A stretch of DNA of 64,000 nt from Polaribacter sejongensis (GCF_038024065.1 NZ_CP150667.1:1054001-1118000); one strand, 5' to 3'. Counted from the first letter of the stretch, positions 35,730 to 45,840 are shown. Numbers and translations are program-made. The notes: generated by a model from the letters alone, not told the origin.

Positions 35730-37058
35730 ATGTTTAATAATTTAAGCGATAAATTAGATAAAGCTTTACACACCTTAAAAGGTCATGGTAAAATTACAGA
35801 GGTAAATGTTGCAGAAACATTAAAAGAAGTTAGAAGAGCGTTGTTAGACGCCGATGTTAACTTTAAAATTGCCAAAGATTTTACTAAAAGAGTTCAATCC
35901 AAAGCTTTAGGGCAAGACGTATTAACTACGTTAAACCCAGGGCAATTAATGGTAAAGTTAGTTAAAGATGAACTAACAGAATTAATGGGTGGAGAAACTG
36001 TAGGTGTTAATTTAGGTGGTTCGCCAACTGTAATTTTAATGTCTGGTTTACAAGGTTCTGGTAAAACTACTTTTTCAGGAAAATTAGCTAACTTTCTTAA
36101 GGATAAAAAATCTAAACAAGTTTTATTAGTTGGTTGTGATGTTTATAGACCTGCTGCAATAAATCAATTACAAGTTGTTGGAGAACAAATTGGTGTTGAG
36201 GTGTATGCAGAAGTTGGAAACAACAATCCTGTTGAAATTTCACAAAACGCAATAAAACATGCAAAAGCAAACGGTAAAAACGTAGTTATTATTGATACTG
36301 CTGGTCGTTTAGCTGTGGATACAGAAATGATGAATGAAATTTCTAACATTCATAAAGCTGTAAGTCCACAAGAAACTTTATTTGTAGTAGATTCTATGAC
36401 AGGGCAAGATGCAGTAAATACTGCAAAAGCTTTTAATGATATCTTAAATTTTGATGGAGTTGTTCTTACAAAATTAGATGGAGATACTCGTGGTGGAGCT
36501 GCATTGTCTATTAAATCTGTTGTTGATAAACCTATTAAGTTTATTGGTACTGGAGAAAAAATGGATGCAATAGATGTATTCCATCCAGATAGAATGGCTG
36601 ATCGTATTTTAGGGATGGGAGATGTTGTTTCTTTAGTAGAAAGAGCACAAGACCAATACGATGAAGAAGAAGCTAGAAAATTACAGAAAAAGATTGCTAA
36701 AAATCAATTTGGTTTTGATGACTTTTTAAGTCAGATTCAACAAATCAAAAAAATGGGTAGCATGAAAGATTTAGTTGGTATGATTCCTGGTGCTGGTAAA
36801 GCAATGAAAGATGTAGATATAGATGATGATGCTTTTAAAGGTATCGAAGCTATTATTCATTCTATGACGCCAGAAGAAAGAAGTACACCAACAACAATAA
36901 ATGCCAGTAGAAAAAAGAGAATTGCAAAAGGTTCTGGAACTTCGGTTAATGAAGTTAATCAATTAATGAAGCAATTTAACCAAATGAGTAAAATGATGAA
37001 GATGATGCAAGGCGGCGGCGGCAAAAAGATGATGCAAATGATGAAAGGAATGAAGTAA
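35730..37058 (+). CDS. ffh: Signal recognition particle protein Ffh
   Basis: The 442-residue GTPase has an N domain (1-90), a G domain with GLQGSGKTTFSGKLA, DTAGR and TKLDGDTRGG, and a Met-rich M domain (about 300-442, KMMKMMQGGGGKKMMQMM). It binds signal peptides and 4.5S RNA and targets ribosomes to FtsY. The M domain is rich in glycines near its end, as in related Bacteroidota. Confidence 0.97.
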   Translation: MFNNLSDKLDKALHTLKGHGKITEVNVAETLKEVRRALLDADVNFKIAKDFTKRVQSKALGQDVLTTLNPGQLMVKLVKDELTELMGGETVGVNLGGSPTVILMSGLQGSGKTTFSGKLANFLKDKKSKQVLLVGCDVYRPAAINQLQVVGEQIGVEVYAEVGNNNPVEISQNAIKHAKANGKNVVIIDTAGRLAVDTEMMNEISNIHKAVSPQETLFVVDSMTGQDAVNTAKAFNDILNFDGVVLTKLDGDTRGGAALSIKSVVDKPIKFIGTGEKMDAIDVFHPDRMADRILGMGDVVSLVERAQDQYDEEEARKLQKKIAKNQFGFDDFLSQIQQIKKMGSMKDLVGMIPGAGKAMKDVDIDDDAFKGIEAIIHSMTPEERSTPTTINASRKKRIAKGSGTSVNEVNQLMKQFNQMSKMMKMMQGGGGKKMMQMMKGMK

Positions 37059-37070
37059 TTTTTTTAGTCT

Positions 37071-37088
37071 CAGTTTTCAGTAACAGTT
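37071..37088. repeat. Left inverted repeat flanking the four-helix-bundle gene
   Basis: CAGTTTTCAGTAACAGTT. The reverse complement, with one mismatch, lies at 37515-37532 on the other side of the gene. Confidence 0.75.
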
Positions 37089-37100
37089 CACAGTAAAATT

Positions 37101-37472
37101 ATGGATTTTAAAGAATTATTGGCTTATAAAAAGGCATTTGATTTATCAATGAAAATCTTTGAATTGTCTAAATCTTTTCCAAAAGAAGAAAAATATTCAT
37201 TAACAGATCAAGTAAGAAGAAGTTCACGCTCTGTTTGTGCAAATATTGCTGAAGCCTATAGAAAAAGAAGATATCCGAAACATTTTATAAGTAAACTTAC
37301 AGATTCTGATGGTGAAAATTCAGAAACAAATACTTGGTTAGATTTTGCATTAGCTTGTAAATATATTTCCGATAATGATCACAATAATTTTTCTAATCAA
37401 AGTAAAGAGATTGGGAAATTAATAAATTATATGATTAATAATCCAGGTAAATTTGGAGTTGAAATTAATTAA
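37101..37472 (+). CDS. Four-helix bundle protein of the 23S rRNA IVP family
   Basis: The 123-residue protein matches the IVP/bacterial four-helix-bundle family: FKELLAYKKAFDLSMKIFELS, SLTDQVRRSSRSVCANIAE and FISKLTDSDGENSETNTWLD, cut at the usual motif. Such proteins were first noted in insertions within 23S rRNA genes, and many stand-alone copies exist. Their function is unknown. The gene interrupts ffh and folD and is flanked by 18-base inverted repeats, so it looks like an inserted cassette. Confidence 0.88.
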   Translation: MDFKELLAYKKAFDLSMKIFELSKSFPKEEKYSLTDQVRRSSRSVCANIAEAYRKRRYPKHFISKLTDSDGENSETNTWLDFALACKYISDNDHNNFSNQSKEIGKLINYMINNPGKFGVEIN

Positions 37473-37514
37473 ATTAAAGAAAATAAATATTTGCCGTTAA
37501 ATTTACAGCGTACA

Positions 37515-37532
37515 AACTGTGACTGAAAACTG
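37515..37532. repeat. Right inverted repeat flanking the four-helix-bundle gene
   Basis: AACTGTGACTGAAAACTG is the inverse of 37071-37088 with one mismatch. It is followed by ACTGAAT-type repeats up to 37560, 5 bases before the folD start. Confidence 0.75.
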
Positions 37533-37564
37533 CGACTGAATACTGAATACTGAATACTGAAAAT

Positions 37565-38440
37565 ATGATTTTATTAGACGGAAAAAAAACATCTGCAGAC
37601 ATTAAAGAAGAAATTGCTTTAGAAGTAAGAGATTTAAAAAGTAAAGGAGCTGATACGCCTCATTTAGCAGCGATAATCGTTGGAGACGACGGTGCAAGTA
37701 TCACTTATGTGAATGCAAAAGTAAAAGCTTGTGAGCTTGTTGGTTTCGAATCTACTTTAATTAGATTACCAGATGATACTAACGAAGAAGATTTATTAAA
37801 TGAAATTGCTATTTTAAATATTGATAAAGATATTGATGGTTTTATTGTTCAACTTCCGTTACCAAAACACATAGATGAGCAAAAAATATTAATGGCTATA
37901 AACCCTGATAAGGACGTAGACGGCTTTCATCCAACGAACGTTGGAAAAATGGCTTTAAATTTACCTACTTTTATCTCTGCAACTCCTTTTGGAATTTTAG
38001 AGCTATTAGAAAGATATAAAGTTGAAACTTCAGGAAAACACGTAGTTGTTTTAGGTAGAAGTCATATTGTTGGTAGCCCAATGAGTATTTTATTATCGCA
38101 AAAAAGAAAGGTTGGTAACGCAACGGTAACAATGTGCCATAGTAGAACTAAAAACTTAAAAGAAATAACCTTACAAGCAGATATTATTATTGCTGCAATT
38201 GGTATTCCTGAGTTTTTAAAAGCAGATATGATAAAAGACCATGTTACTGTAATTGATGTTGGTATTACTCGTTTAGAAGATGCTACTAAAAAAAGTGGAT
38301 TTAGATTGGTTGGAGATGTCGCTTTTGATGAAGTTTCTAAAAAATCTGATTTTATTACTCCTGTTCCTGGTGGAGTTGGTCCAATGACTATTGCCATGTT
38401 ATTAAAAAACACATTATTAGCTTGCCAAAGAAAAAGCTAA
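37565..38440 (+). CDS. folD: Methylenetetrahydrofolate dehydrogenase/cyclohydrolase FolD
   Basis: The 291-residue bifunctional enzyme has the catalytic Lys region [18 protein letters not shown], the NADP-binding [14 protein letters not shown] and the C-terminal [14 protein letters not shown]. It interconverts methylene-, methenyl- and formyl-THF for purine and formate metabolism. It is followed by a strong terminator. Confidence 0.96.
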   Translation: MILLDGKKTSADIKEEIALEVRDLKSKGADTPHLAAIIVGDDGASITYVNAKVKACELVGFESTLIRLPDDTNEEDLLNEIAILNIDKDIDGFIVQLPLPKHIDEQKILMAINPDKDVDGFHPTNVGKMALNLPTFISATPFGILELLERYKVETSGKHVVVLGRSHIVGSPMSILLSQKRKVGNATVTMCHSRTKNLKEITLQADIIIAAIGIPEFLKADMIKDHVTVIDVGITRLEDATKKSGFRLVGDVAFDEVSKKSDFITPVPGGVGPMTIAMLLKNTLLACQRKS

Positions 38441-38456
38441 TTTTTTATAAGGTATA

Positions 38457-38492
38457 AAAAAAAGCGATGCATTAAATGCATCGCTTTTTTTT
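38457..38492. terminator. Bidirectional terminator between folD and the AI-2E transporter
   Basis: AAAGCGATGCAT (38461-38472) and ATGCATCGCTTT (38476-38487) pair around TAA, with A- and T-runs on both sides. Confidence 0.9.
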
Positions 38493-38509
38493 GCTTAAAA
38501 TTGTATTAA

Positions 38510-39526
38510 TTAAATATTATTTTCTGCAAATTCTTTTCTGTAAATTTTTACAATTACTAAAAATAAACTGATTAATAATGGCCCGAAAATTAAACCAATA
38601 AACCCAAATAAAGGTACCCCAACAATAACACCAATTAAGGTAATTAAAGGGTGTACATCATCTAATTTTTTTAATACCAAAAGCCTTATAATATTATCTG
38701 TAGAACCAACCACAACTATCCCATAAATTAAGATTCCCCAAGCAGCAACACTGTCTCCAGAAGCTAACGTTAAAATAAAAACAGGTAATATACCTACAAA
38801 GGTTCCTATAAAAGGAATCATAGAACCTACTGTAACAATTGTAAACCAAAAGAATGGGTTATTGATATCGAAAATTAGAAAACCTATTAATGCAATAATA
38901 CCTTGTGCAATAGCTACTAAAGGAATTCCTATGGTATTAGAACGAACCATAGACTTCGCTTCAGATCCTATTATCTTTAAATTCACTTCGTTTATTGGTA
39001 GATATTTGTATAAAGATTGTCTTAAGATTTTTTCATTTACCAACATAAAGTATAATAAGAAGTACATTAAACCAATGGATATAAATATATTAAAGGTACT
39101 ACCTACAAAACCTTGTAAGTTATCTGTTATCCAACTAGACACTTCTTCCGCGTCTATACTATCTGTAAAATTATAACCTACTTTACTTTCTAAAGAAGTC
39201 ATTTGTGTTTTAAACTTTGATACAACCTCTTCTGAATTTCCAACTACATCACGCACTTTATTTGCCAACATTAATAAAATACCCGAAATTGGTAAAAGTA
39301 TACCTATAAAGGAAACTACGATTAAAAAAGCTGCGGCAATATTTGGTTTCCAATTTTTATTAACCAAAAAAAGCATTGCTTTTCTTAATAAAACAAAAAT
39401 AGTTATTGCCCCTAAAACACCTGATAAGTATGGGATTAACTCCCTGAAAATTAGAATTAAAATAAATAAAATAAGTAATAAAACAAATATTTGTCTTATT
39501 ATTCTTGGTGCAATAGTATCTTTCAT
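38510..39526 (-). CDS. AI-2E family transporter (permease)
   Basis: The 338-residue protein has about eight membrane helices with a soluble segment between the early and later helices (about residues 85-135). The pattern ITVGSMIPFIGTFVGILPVF and HPLITLIGVIVGVPLFGFIGLIFGPL, given here in parts (HPLITLIGVIVGVP; LFGFIGLIFGPL), matches the AI-2E/UPF0118 family. Members act as sodium/proton antiporters or export small molecules. The substrate is unknown. Confidence 0.86.
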   Translation of the reverse strand: MKDTIAPRIIRQIFVLLLILFILILIFRELIPYLSGVLGAITIFVLLRKAMLFLVNKNWKPNIAAAFLIVVSFIGILLPISGILLMLANKVRDVVGNSEEVVSKFKTQMTSLESKVGYNFTDSIDAEEVSSWITDNLQGFVGSTFNIFISIGLMYFLLYFMLVNEKILRQSLYKYLPINEVNLKIIGSEAKSMVRSNTIGIPLVAIAQGIIALIGFLIFDINNPFFWFTIVTVGSMIPFIGTFVGILPVFILTLASGDSVAAWGILIYGIVVVGSTDNIIRLLVLKKLDDVHPLITLIGVIVGVPLFGFIGLIFGPLLISLFLVIVKIYRKEFAENNI

Positions 39527-39606
39527 AGTTAGTAGTTTATCGCAATTTAGGAATAATGTAATGTTAATATTATAACAATCAATTTAGAAATTAACACAAA
39601 TGTAAT

Positions 39607-39975
39607 TTAGACCTCTTCTCTATGTACCAAATCTATAGAAAAAGCAGGCAAACAAACTGCCATATATTCACATGGTTCTATAAAAGGATTTGAATATTGA
39701 ACTCTCGTATTTTTTTCTATTTTAATAGATTCTCCAGCAGATAAAATAATAGTTTCTCCATCTATTATAAATTGTTTTTTTCCTTTGATAATGTACGTGT
39801 ATTCTTCAAATTCTGGCGTTTGAAAAGGTTCACTCCAACCAGAAGGCGCAATCATGTGTGCAATACTTATTTGAGAGTTTCCATCGGTTGCTTGTCCGAA
39901 ATGTTCTTCTATTACTTTACCGTCTGTGGTTGGAACCACAAAGGGTGCTTTTTGAATGGTATATTTTTTCTTCAT
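39607..39975 (-). CDS. Cupin domain protein
   Basis: The 122-residue protein is a single cupin fold, with PEFEEYTYIIKGKKQFIIDGE and AGESIKIEKNTRVQYSNP. The usual metal His residues are partly replaced by Glu (EFEEYTY). The role is unknown; it may bind a small ligand. Confidence 0.75.
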   Translation of the reverse strand: MKKKYTIQKAPFVVPTTDGKVIEEHFGQATDGNSQISIAHMIAPSGWSEPFQTPEFEEYTYIIKGKKQFIIDGETIILSAGESIKIEKNTRVQYSNPFIEPCEYMAVCLPAFSIDLVHREEV

Positions 39976-40021
39976 AAATATTGGTTTTGCGAAAGCGATT
40001 GAAACGGCATCCTTTTTATGT

Positions 40022-40076
40022 AAAAACTCCTATTTAATAAATATAACAAAATATTATTTATTAAATAGGAGTTTTT
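40022..40076. terminator. Long hairpin downstream of the lipoprotein gene
   Basis: Two 22-base arms (40022-40043 and 40055-40076) are perfect inverted repeats around an 11-base loop. Each arm begins or ends with a short A or T run. It lies after the minus-strand lipoprotein gene and is likely its terminator, though the stem is unusually AT-rich. Confidence 0.55.
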
Positions 40077-40110
40077 AAAATATCAATTTATTTCTACATA
40101 AAAAGATATA

Positions 40111-40130
40111 GCCTTTCGACTTCGCTCAAG
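40111..40130. repeat. Copy of the CTTTCGACTnCGCTCAAG repeat
   Basis: GCCTTTCGACTTCGCTCAAG resembles 57263-57283. Words of this kind are scattered between genes in many Flavobacteriia (from memory). Confidence 0.55.
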
Positions 40131-40187
40131 ATAAATTTCAAGCGCGGTTTTGTTAAAAAAATAAAGCGACAAAATTTGCCCTAAAAT

Positions 40188-40754
40188 TTAATTAAACCAA
40201 ACGATAAAAGATTTCATTTTTGCTAAATCTGGAATTTGCTCTTTTGTTACTTTTTGAGTAATCAATTCTTTTAGACCTAACTCTTCTTTATCTATAGCAA
40301 CTGTTGCATTTAAGTCGTTTAAAAAAAGCGTTGCAGACGTTAAAGTAGTCTCTATTCTGTTAATATTGTTATTGGCATTTATTTCTGAGAAACTAGAATT
40401 TAAATTAATTCCAGATGCAGTTGTATAACGCACATCATTAATTTCTATACTTTTTATGGTAGAAGTAGAATCTAATTGTTGTTTTGGCAAAATTGTAAGT
40501 AACAACTTTCCTCCTTTTTCAAAAATAAAATATTCATCGTCTTCTTGAAAATAATTATCTCCTTGTGCACCTTCACTTAAATTTTTAACAATAGAATCGT
40601 TTTTAAAAATAGTACTTAATTCTTTTATTGTAGTTGTGGTTGTAAGCGCGCCAACTTTACCTTTTTCTATTTTAAATTTACTAGTATTATCACAGCTAAT
40701 TACAAATAGTGAAAATGCGATTGCAATAATTGGAAGGATATTTTTTTTAATCAT
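40188..40754 (-). CDS. Lipoprotein of unknown function
   Basis: The 188-residue protein has a signal peptide with lipobox (LFVISCDN, Cys at about 21). The mature part has KLSTIFKNDSIV-like helices and strands; no known domain is recognised. It is the last gene before the long hairpin at 40022 and lies 42 bases after the HerA-like ATPase gene. Confidence 0.65.
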   Translation of the reverse strand: MIKKNILPIIAIAFSLFVISCDNTSKFKIEKGKVGALTTTTTIKELSTIFKNDSIVKNLSEGAQGDNYFQEDDEYFIFEKGGKLLLTILPKQQLDSTSTIKSIEINDVRYTTASGINLNSSFSEINANNNINRIETTLTSATLFLNDLNATVAIDKEELGLKELITQKVTKEQIPDLAKMKSFIVWFN

Positions 40755-40795
40755 TATAGTATGTTTGTTATTTAAATGTTCTTTTTATTTATTTC

Positions 40796-42346
40796 TTATT
40801 TTAATACTTTTTTTAAGATACCAAATGCCGCTCTAATAAAAGTTGCACTTGTTAATACTTTTATTAACGGGTTTTGTGCCGTACTTCTGCGTCTGGTAGT
40901 ACTTCTAGCTGCTCTTTCTTCTCTTATTCTTTCCTTCTCTCTTGCTTTTGCTATTTTTACTCTTTCCTTTTCATCGGCTTCTGCAATATTAACCTTTTCT
41001 ATCTTTTCATTCAACAATTCGTACGCACTTTCTCTATCTAAATTTTCGTTGTATTTATAAAAAAGACGTGAGTTATTAATTACGCTTTTTAACTCTTTAT
41101 CAGTTAGAACATCCATTCTACTCATTGGCGCACGTAACATAGTTCTTGCCAAAGGAGTTGGAATTCCTTTTTCGTTTAAAACGGATACAAATGCTTCTCC
41201 AATTCCTAATTGTGTTAAAACTTCTTTGGTATCATAATACTCTGAAGAAGGATAATTTTCTGCCGCCAGCTTAATAGCTTTTCTATCTTTTGCAGTAAAT
41301 GCTCTTAACGCATGTTGAATTTTTAAACCTAATTGTGCTAAAATATCTTCTGGCACATCTTTAGGGTTTTGCGTAACAAAATACAATCCGATTCCTTTAG
41401 AACGAATTAATTTTACAATACTTTCTATCTGATTTAATAAAGCCTTAGAAGCTTCTTCAAACACCAAATGTGCTTCGTCAATAAAAATAATTAACTCTGG
41501 TTTGTCACTATCTCCTTGCTCTGGAAAAGTTTCATACACCTCAGCTAATAATTGCAACATAAATGTTGAAAACAACTTAGGCTTGTCTTGAATATCTGTT
41601 AAACGCAATACAGAAATAATTCCTTTTCCGTCTTCATCTACTCTTGTTAAATCTTCTACTTCAAAAGATCTTTCTCCAAAGAATAAATCTCCGCCTTGTT
41701 GTTCTATTTCTACAATTTTACGTAAAATTGCTCCAGTAGATGAAGATGAAATTCGTCCATATTCAGCTTGAATTTCTTCTTTACCTTCATTGGTAACATA
41801 TTGTAAAACTTTTTTGAAATCTTTAATATCTAAAAGAGCAAATTTATTGTCATCACAATACTTAAAAATGATGGCAACAATTCCGCTTTGAGTTTCTGTT
41901 AAGTCTAAAATTCTTGATAATAAAACAGGTCCGAATTCTGAAATCGTAGCACGCATTCTTGTTCCGTCTTGTTCAGAAATGGTTAAAACTTCTATAGGAA
42001 ATTTTTGTGCCGTAAACGGAAAACCAATTTTTGCATGACGTTCGTCAATTTTTGGATGATCTGCTCCTGGTTGTGCCAAGCCAGATAAATCACCTTTAAT
42101 ATCCATTAACAAAACCGGAACTCCTTTTTCAGATAAGTTTTCAGCTAAAATCTGTAGCGTTTTGGTTTTTCCTGTTCCTGTAGCTCCAGCAATTAAACCG
42201 TGTCTATTTAAAGTTTTTAAAGGTACTTTTACAATGGCATCTGTAATGGTTTCTTCACCTAACATGGCGGCACCTAATGCTATAAAATCACCTTTTGTTT
42301 TGTAACCATTATTTATGTACTCGAAAAACTCTTCTTTCTGACTCAT
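40796..42346 (-). CDS. HerA-like DUF853 ATPase
   Basis: The 516-residue protein has Walker A GATGTGKTKTLQ near residue 58 and Walker B ELIIFIDEAHLVFE near residue 290, and matches the DUF853 (YjgR-like) family throughout. It is a FtsK/HerA-type P-loop ATPase. The C-terminus is a basic, Arg-rich region (RIREERAARSTTRRR) followed by a short hydrophobic tail. The function is unknown; it may be a DNA translocase. Confidence 0.88.
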   Translation of the reverse strand: MSQKEEFFEYINNGYKTKGDFIALGAAMLGEETITDAIVKVPLKTLNRHGLIAGATGTGKTKTLQILAENLSEKGVPVLLMDIKGDLSGLAQPGADHPKIDERHAKIGFPFTAQKFPIEVLTISEQDGTRMRATISEFGPVLLSRILDLTETQSGIVAIIFKYCDDNKFALLDIKDFKKVLQYVTNEGKEEIQAEYGRISSSSTGAILRKIVEIEQQGGDLFFGERSFEVEDLTRVDEDGKGIISVLRLTDIQDKPKLFSTFMLQLLAEVYETFPEQGDSDKPELIIFIDEAHLVFEEASKALLNQIESIVKLIRSKGIGLYFVTQNPKDVPEDILAQLGLKIQHALRAFTAKDRKAIKLAAENYPSSEYYDTKEVLTQLGIGEAFVSVLNEKGIPTPLARTMLRAPMSRMDVLTDKELKSVINNSRLFYKYNENLDRESAYELLNEKIEKVNIAEADEKERVKIAKAREKERIREERAARSTTRRRSTAQNPLIKVLTSATFIRAAFGILKKVLK

Positions 42347-42416
42347 TTAAAACTAAATTTCGATAAAAATAATCAAAGTTTAAGAGTTTAAAAATTATTT
42401 AAAGAGTTTGTTTTAC

Positions 42417-44534
42417 TTATTTGATAATTTCTACAAACATATCTGCTACATTGCCATTATAACCATCATAATAAGAATCTCTAGGAAAACCAGAAGACAG
42501 ACTAATGATGTTTCCAAAATTATCTTCTGTAACATATAGCGGAAATCCTTTCGTGGCAATTGTTCTAAAATTTTTATTTAAAATGCTATACACTATAATT
42601 TCTTTTTTGAAATTTTTATGATTATCATAAACTTCTGGATCATTATTTGTCCCGTAAATTTCAGTGCCATTTTTACTAAAATTTGATGTAACTATTGGAG
42701 TAGAATAAGTTACCGTTTTAGAAAAGTCATCTAAAGAATAAACCGTATTTCTTTTTTTGTTTAGTAAATAAGAACTTCTTGTATTTACTGATACATCACT
42801 ATTATACTTGAATTTTAAAGGAATTTCTTTTATTCCATTATTCGTAATTTCTCCGGCATCACTAATGCTGTAATGTATTGCTCTACCCTCGTTATTATGA
42901 CTTAAAAAGAAGTTGTTTTTATCTAATTTTGTAATTTCATAATTCTGACCTCCTTGATGATCGGGGAAATGTGGTTTTTTATCAATTTGTACAAATTGAT
43001 CTCCATCTCTTTTGTAAGTAAAAACATCATCACTGTCAGATAAAACCCAGATATTATCATCAAAATAATCAAAACTACCCATTGCCCTATAGGATGCAGC
43101 TAAAGAATATTTATAATTTAAGGTTTCTGCGTCGTAAATAAAAAGGTCATCACTTTGAGAAAAAACTAGTTCTTTTCCATTTTCTGAATTAATTAATTTC
43201 ATTTCCACTTCCGTGTACGACGTTGGTAGTTTAAAAGCTTCTGCAGTTATTTCTTGCTTGATATAATCATATTTTACCAATCGCGGCTCGTTTTTGGTAT
43301 TTCTTAAATAAAAGAAAAAAGATTGATCTTCAGCATCAAAACTTAAATATTTAATATAATCAACGTCTAACAATTCTGGTCTTGTAAAAGCTGTTTCTAC
43401 AATAGATTTCTCATCATTTAAGTTACTAATATTTCCAAATATATTGTACACATAAATGGAGTAAATAGGGTTATTTACATACGGTGGATTCGTATCTGTA
43501 AAAGTAGTGGTATTGATATCTGTAATAATTTTAACGCTTTCTATCTTAGGTGCAGAATTTTCATTCTGATCTTGCACTCTTATCTCATAATGAGAAAAAT
43601 AATAACCAGAATATTTTTCCCAAGATAAAGAAATCTCATTTTCAATTACTTCGGCATTTTTAAAAAGAACATTTTCTGGAAATATAAATTCAGGGTTTAT
43701 ATATCTAGGATCACTTTCTCCCAAAAGACCTTTGTTTGTGTAAATTTTTAAGAAATAACACGCTTCGCTATTAGGCAAAGGTTCTTCATCTATAAAAGTA
43801 TTTAAATTACCATCTGTAATTGTCTTTAATAAAGTAGCTGAATCTATATTACAATCTTTACCACTTCTATAAATCTCGTACTTTTCAAACATATTGTATC
43901 CGTCATAAGCGTCCCAACCAAATTCTATGTGATTTTCAAAAGGTTCTTCATGTTTTCTCTCAAAAGTAGAAGAATACAAATCTGTTTCATTTGGCGCAAG
44001 ATATTGATAGGCTGTAAAAGTAAACTCCTCTTTAATAGCGTCTCCATCTGTGTCTAAACTGGCAATGAAAACAAAATTATCTTTGCTTAAGTTTACAATT
44101 TTTATAATATCCGAATTGCTATTATCGATAGTACTTAACGTAATTATGCCATTATTTAAAGTCCATTTTAATTTATTTTGTACGGGCTGACAAGTAAAAG
44201 ATTCTTGATACAGAAATTCTTCATAAGTACCAGAACTATTGTAAATAAAAAAATCTCTACCACACTCTTCAGTTGTTGCAGGTACAGAAGCTTCATTTCC
44301 ATTAGATGCTACTTTATAAATAGACCAAGCACCCGCTAAATCTTCTATTTTAGCATCTTTTTGTATAATTTCTTCCTCGTTAAATAAATCATCATCGGTA
44401 CTATTACAAGAAAATAATATTGTTAGAAAAGAAACCACTACTAACAGATTAAAAATTCTTTTTGTTATGCCTTTTCTATTAACAAACTCGTAATGTTGCA
44501 TCATGTTTATATAATTTTTGATAAAAATAATCAA
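42417..44534 (-). CDS. Large lipoprotein with lipocalin-like and FN3-type regions
   Basis: The protein reads through 705 residues, with a lipobox Cys in FLTILFSCNS. The true start is probably the Met at residue 11 or 12 (near 44501), since the earlier part is atypical. After the lipobox come a lipocalin-like domain (about 60-185: DLAGAWSIYKVA), FN3-like repeats (about 195-400) and a propeller-like C-terminal half. It is exposed at the cell envelope. The role is unknown. Confidence 0.6.
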   Translation of the reverse strand: MIIFIKNYINMMQHYEFVNRKGITKRIFNLLVVVSFLTILFSCNSTDDDLFNEEEIIQKDAKIEDLAGAWSIYKVASNGNEASVPATTEECGRDFFIYNSSGTYEEFLYQESFTCQPVQNKLKWTLNNGIITLSTIDNSNSDIIKIVNLSKDNFVFIASLDTDGDAIKEEFTFTAYQYLAPNETDLYSSTFERKHEEPFENHIEFGWDAYDGYNMFEKYEIYRSGKDCNIDSATLLKTITDGNLNTFIDEEPLPNSEACYFLKIYTNKGLLGESDPRYINPEFIFPENVLFKNAEVIENEISLSWEKYSGYYFSHYEIRVQDQNENSAPKIESVKIITDINTTTFTDTNPPYVNNPIYSIYVYNIFGNISNLNDEKSIVETAFTRPELLDVDYIKYLSFDAEDQSFFFYLRNTKNEPRLVKYDYIKQEITAEAFKLPTSYTEVEMKLINSENGKELVFSQSDDLFIYDAETLNYKYSLAASYRAMGSFDYFDDNIWVLSDSDDVFTYKRDGDQFVQIDKKPHFPDHQGGQNYEITKLDKNNFFLSHNNEGRAIHYSISDAGEITNNGIKEIPLKFKYNSDVSVNTRSSYLLNKKRNTVYSLDDFSKTVTYSTPIVTSNFSKNGTEIYGTNNDPEVYDNHKNFKKEIIVYSILNKNFRTIATKGFPLYVTEDNFGNIISLSSGFPRDSYYDGYNGNVADMFVEIIK

Positions 44535-44617
44535 AGTTTTATTGAACGTAAATAATTCTTTGAACTAGTTTTGAAAAAGATTAAAATCAACCTCAAGAAA
44601 ATAATCGTTGATATTTG

Positions 44618-45796
44618 CTAAAAAATAGATTTAATGGTATTTAATAATGAGCTTGGTGTTGTTTTATGTACTTCTACACCTGAACAATTATTAAAACTTT
44701 TGAACGCCTCTATCTCTTTAATAAAAGCTGCTTTAAAAGATTCATTAAAAGAAAAGTTTTCTTCAAAAAATAAATGATGAATATGAAGCGTAGCACTTTT
44801 TTTATCTGCCTTACAATCCATTCTTGCTACTAATTTACCATCCCAAAGAATTGGTAATGAAAAATAACCATACTTCCGTTTTACAGCTGGAGTATAACAT
44901 TCTATTTTGTAATCAAAATTAAATAAGTGCTGTATGCGTTTACGCTGAATCAATAAATTATCAAAAGGAGAAAGAATTTTCAGTTGACTATTCATTGGCT
45001 TACTTAACAAACTCAAAGCATTAGGCAAGGCGTAATATATTTGTCCGTTAACATGCACTTCTAGTAATTCATTGTTAGAAGACATCTCCTTCAATTTAGA
45101 AGAAACAAGTGTTTTGGTGTTTTTAAGTAAATATGCCATTTCACTTGCTTGACCAATACCATTAGCTCTTAGATAACTTGTAATTAAAAACCGAATATGT
45201 TCTTGTTGAGTAGGGCATTTCGCATCAATATTCTCTGGTAAAACACGTTCCGTAAGGTCATATACTTTATGAAAATTCTGACGACTGGAAATCATCAAAT
45301 CTCCTTGCATAAACAAATTCTCTAAAGCTTGTTTTGCTGGTTTACTTTCCCATTCCCCAACTTTAGCTGTATGAGCAAAATCCTTTGCCATTAAAGGACC
45401 TTCGTTATCTATGCGTTTTAGTATAGCATCCATGAGTTTCGCATCTTTCTGAAACCAATGACTTTGTTCGTTCTTTAGAATGGCATGTTTACGGGGAAGT
45501 GAATATTTAAAGTCTCGAATTGGCAGATATGCTGCCGCATGCGACCAATATTCGAAAACCTGTTTGGTTTCAATTAATGTATCAATATCAGAAAGTTGAT
45601 ATTCTGGATTCCTATTCCATAACGTATGATGATGGGCACGTTGAATAACCGAAATAGTATCTATCTGCAAATAACCAAGATGTTCAATACAGGCAAGTGT
45701 ATTAGCTAATGATGTACCTTTTAACTTACCAGGAAAAACACGTTGAGAAAGCAAGACTATCTTTTGGGCTTCTATTGGTGAAAGTATTTCTTTCAT
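44618..45796 (-). CDS. YcaQ/AlkZ-like winged-helix DNA glycosylase family protein
   Basis: The 392-residue protein matches the HTH_42/YcaQ family: GYLQIDTISVIQRAHHHTLW, EYWSHAAAYLP and SPFDNLLIQRKRIQHLFNFDY with KYGYFSLPIL. AlkZ-type members unhook DNA crosslinks and alkyl adducts. The IQRAHH and QID segments suggest the catalytic region, but I do not assign residues. Crosslink repair is inference from the family. Confidence 0.82.
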   Translation of the reverse strand: MKEILSPIEAQKIVLLSQRVFPGKLKGTSLANTLACIEHLGYLQIDTISVIQRAHHHTLWNRNPEYQLSDIDTLIETKQVFEYWSHAAAYLPIRDFKYSLPRKHAILKNEQSHWFQKDAKLMDAILKRIDNEGPLMAKDFAHTAKVGEWESKPAKQALENLFMQGDLMISSRQNFHKVYDLTERVLPENIDAKCPTQQEHIRFLITSYLRANGIGQASEMAYLLKNTKTLVSSKLKEMSSNNELLEVHVNGQIYYALPNALSLLSKPMNSQLKILSPFDNLLIQRKRIQHLFNFDYKIECYTPAVKRKYGYFSLPILWDGKLVARMDCKADKKSATLHIHHLFFEENFSFNESFKAAFIKEIEAFKSFNNCSGVEVHKTTPSSLLNTIKSIF

Positions 45797-45840
45797 GCAG
45801 AGTCTTGTATTTATTTTTAACCTATTTTACAAGACTATTC

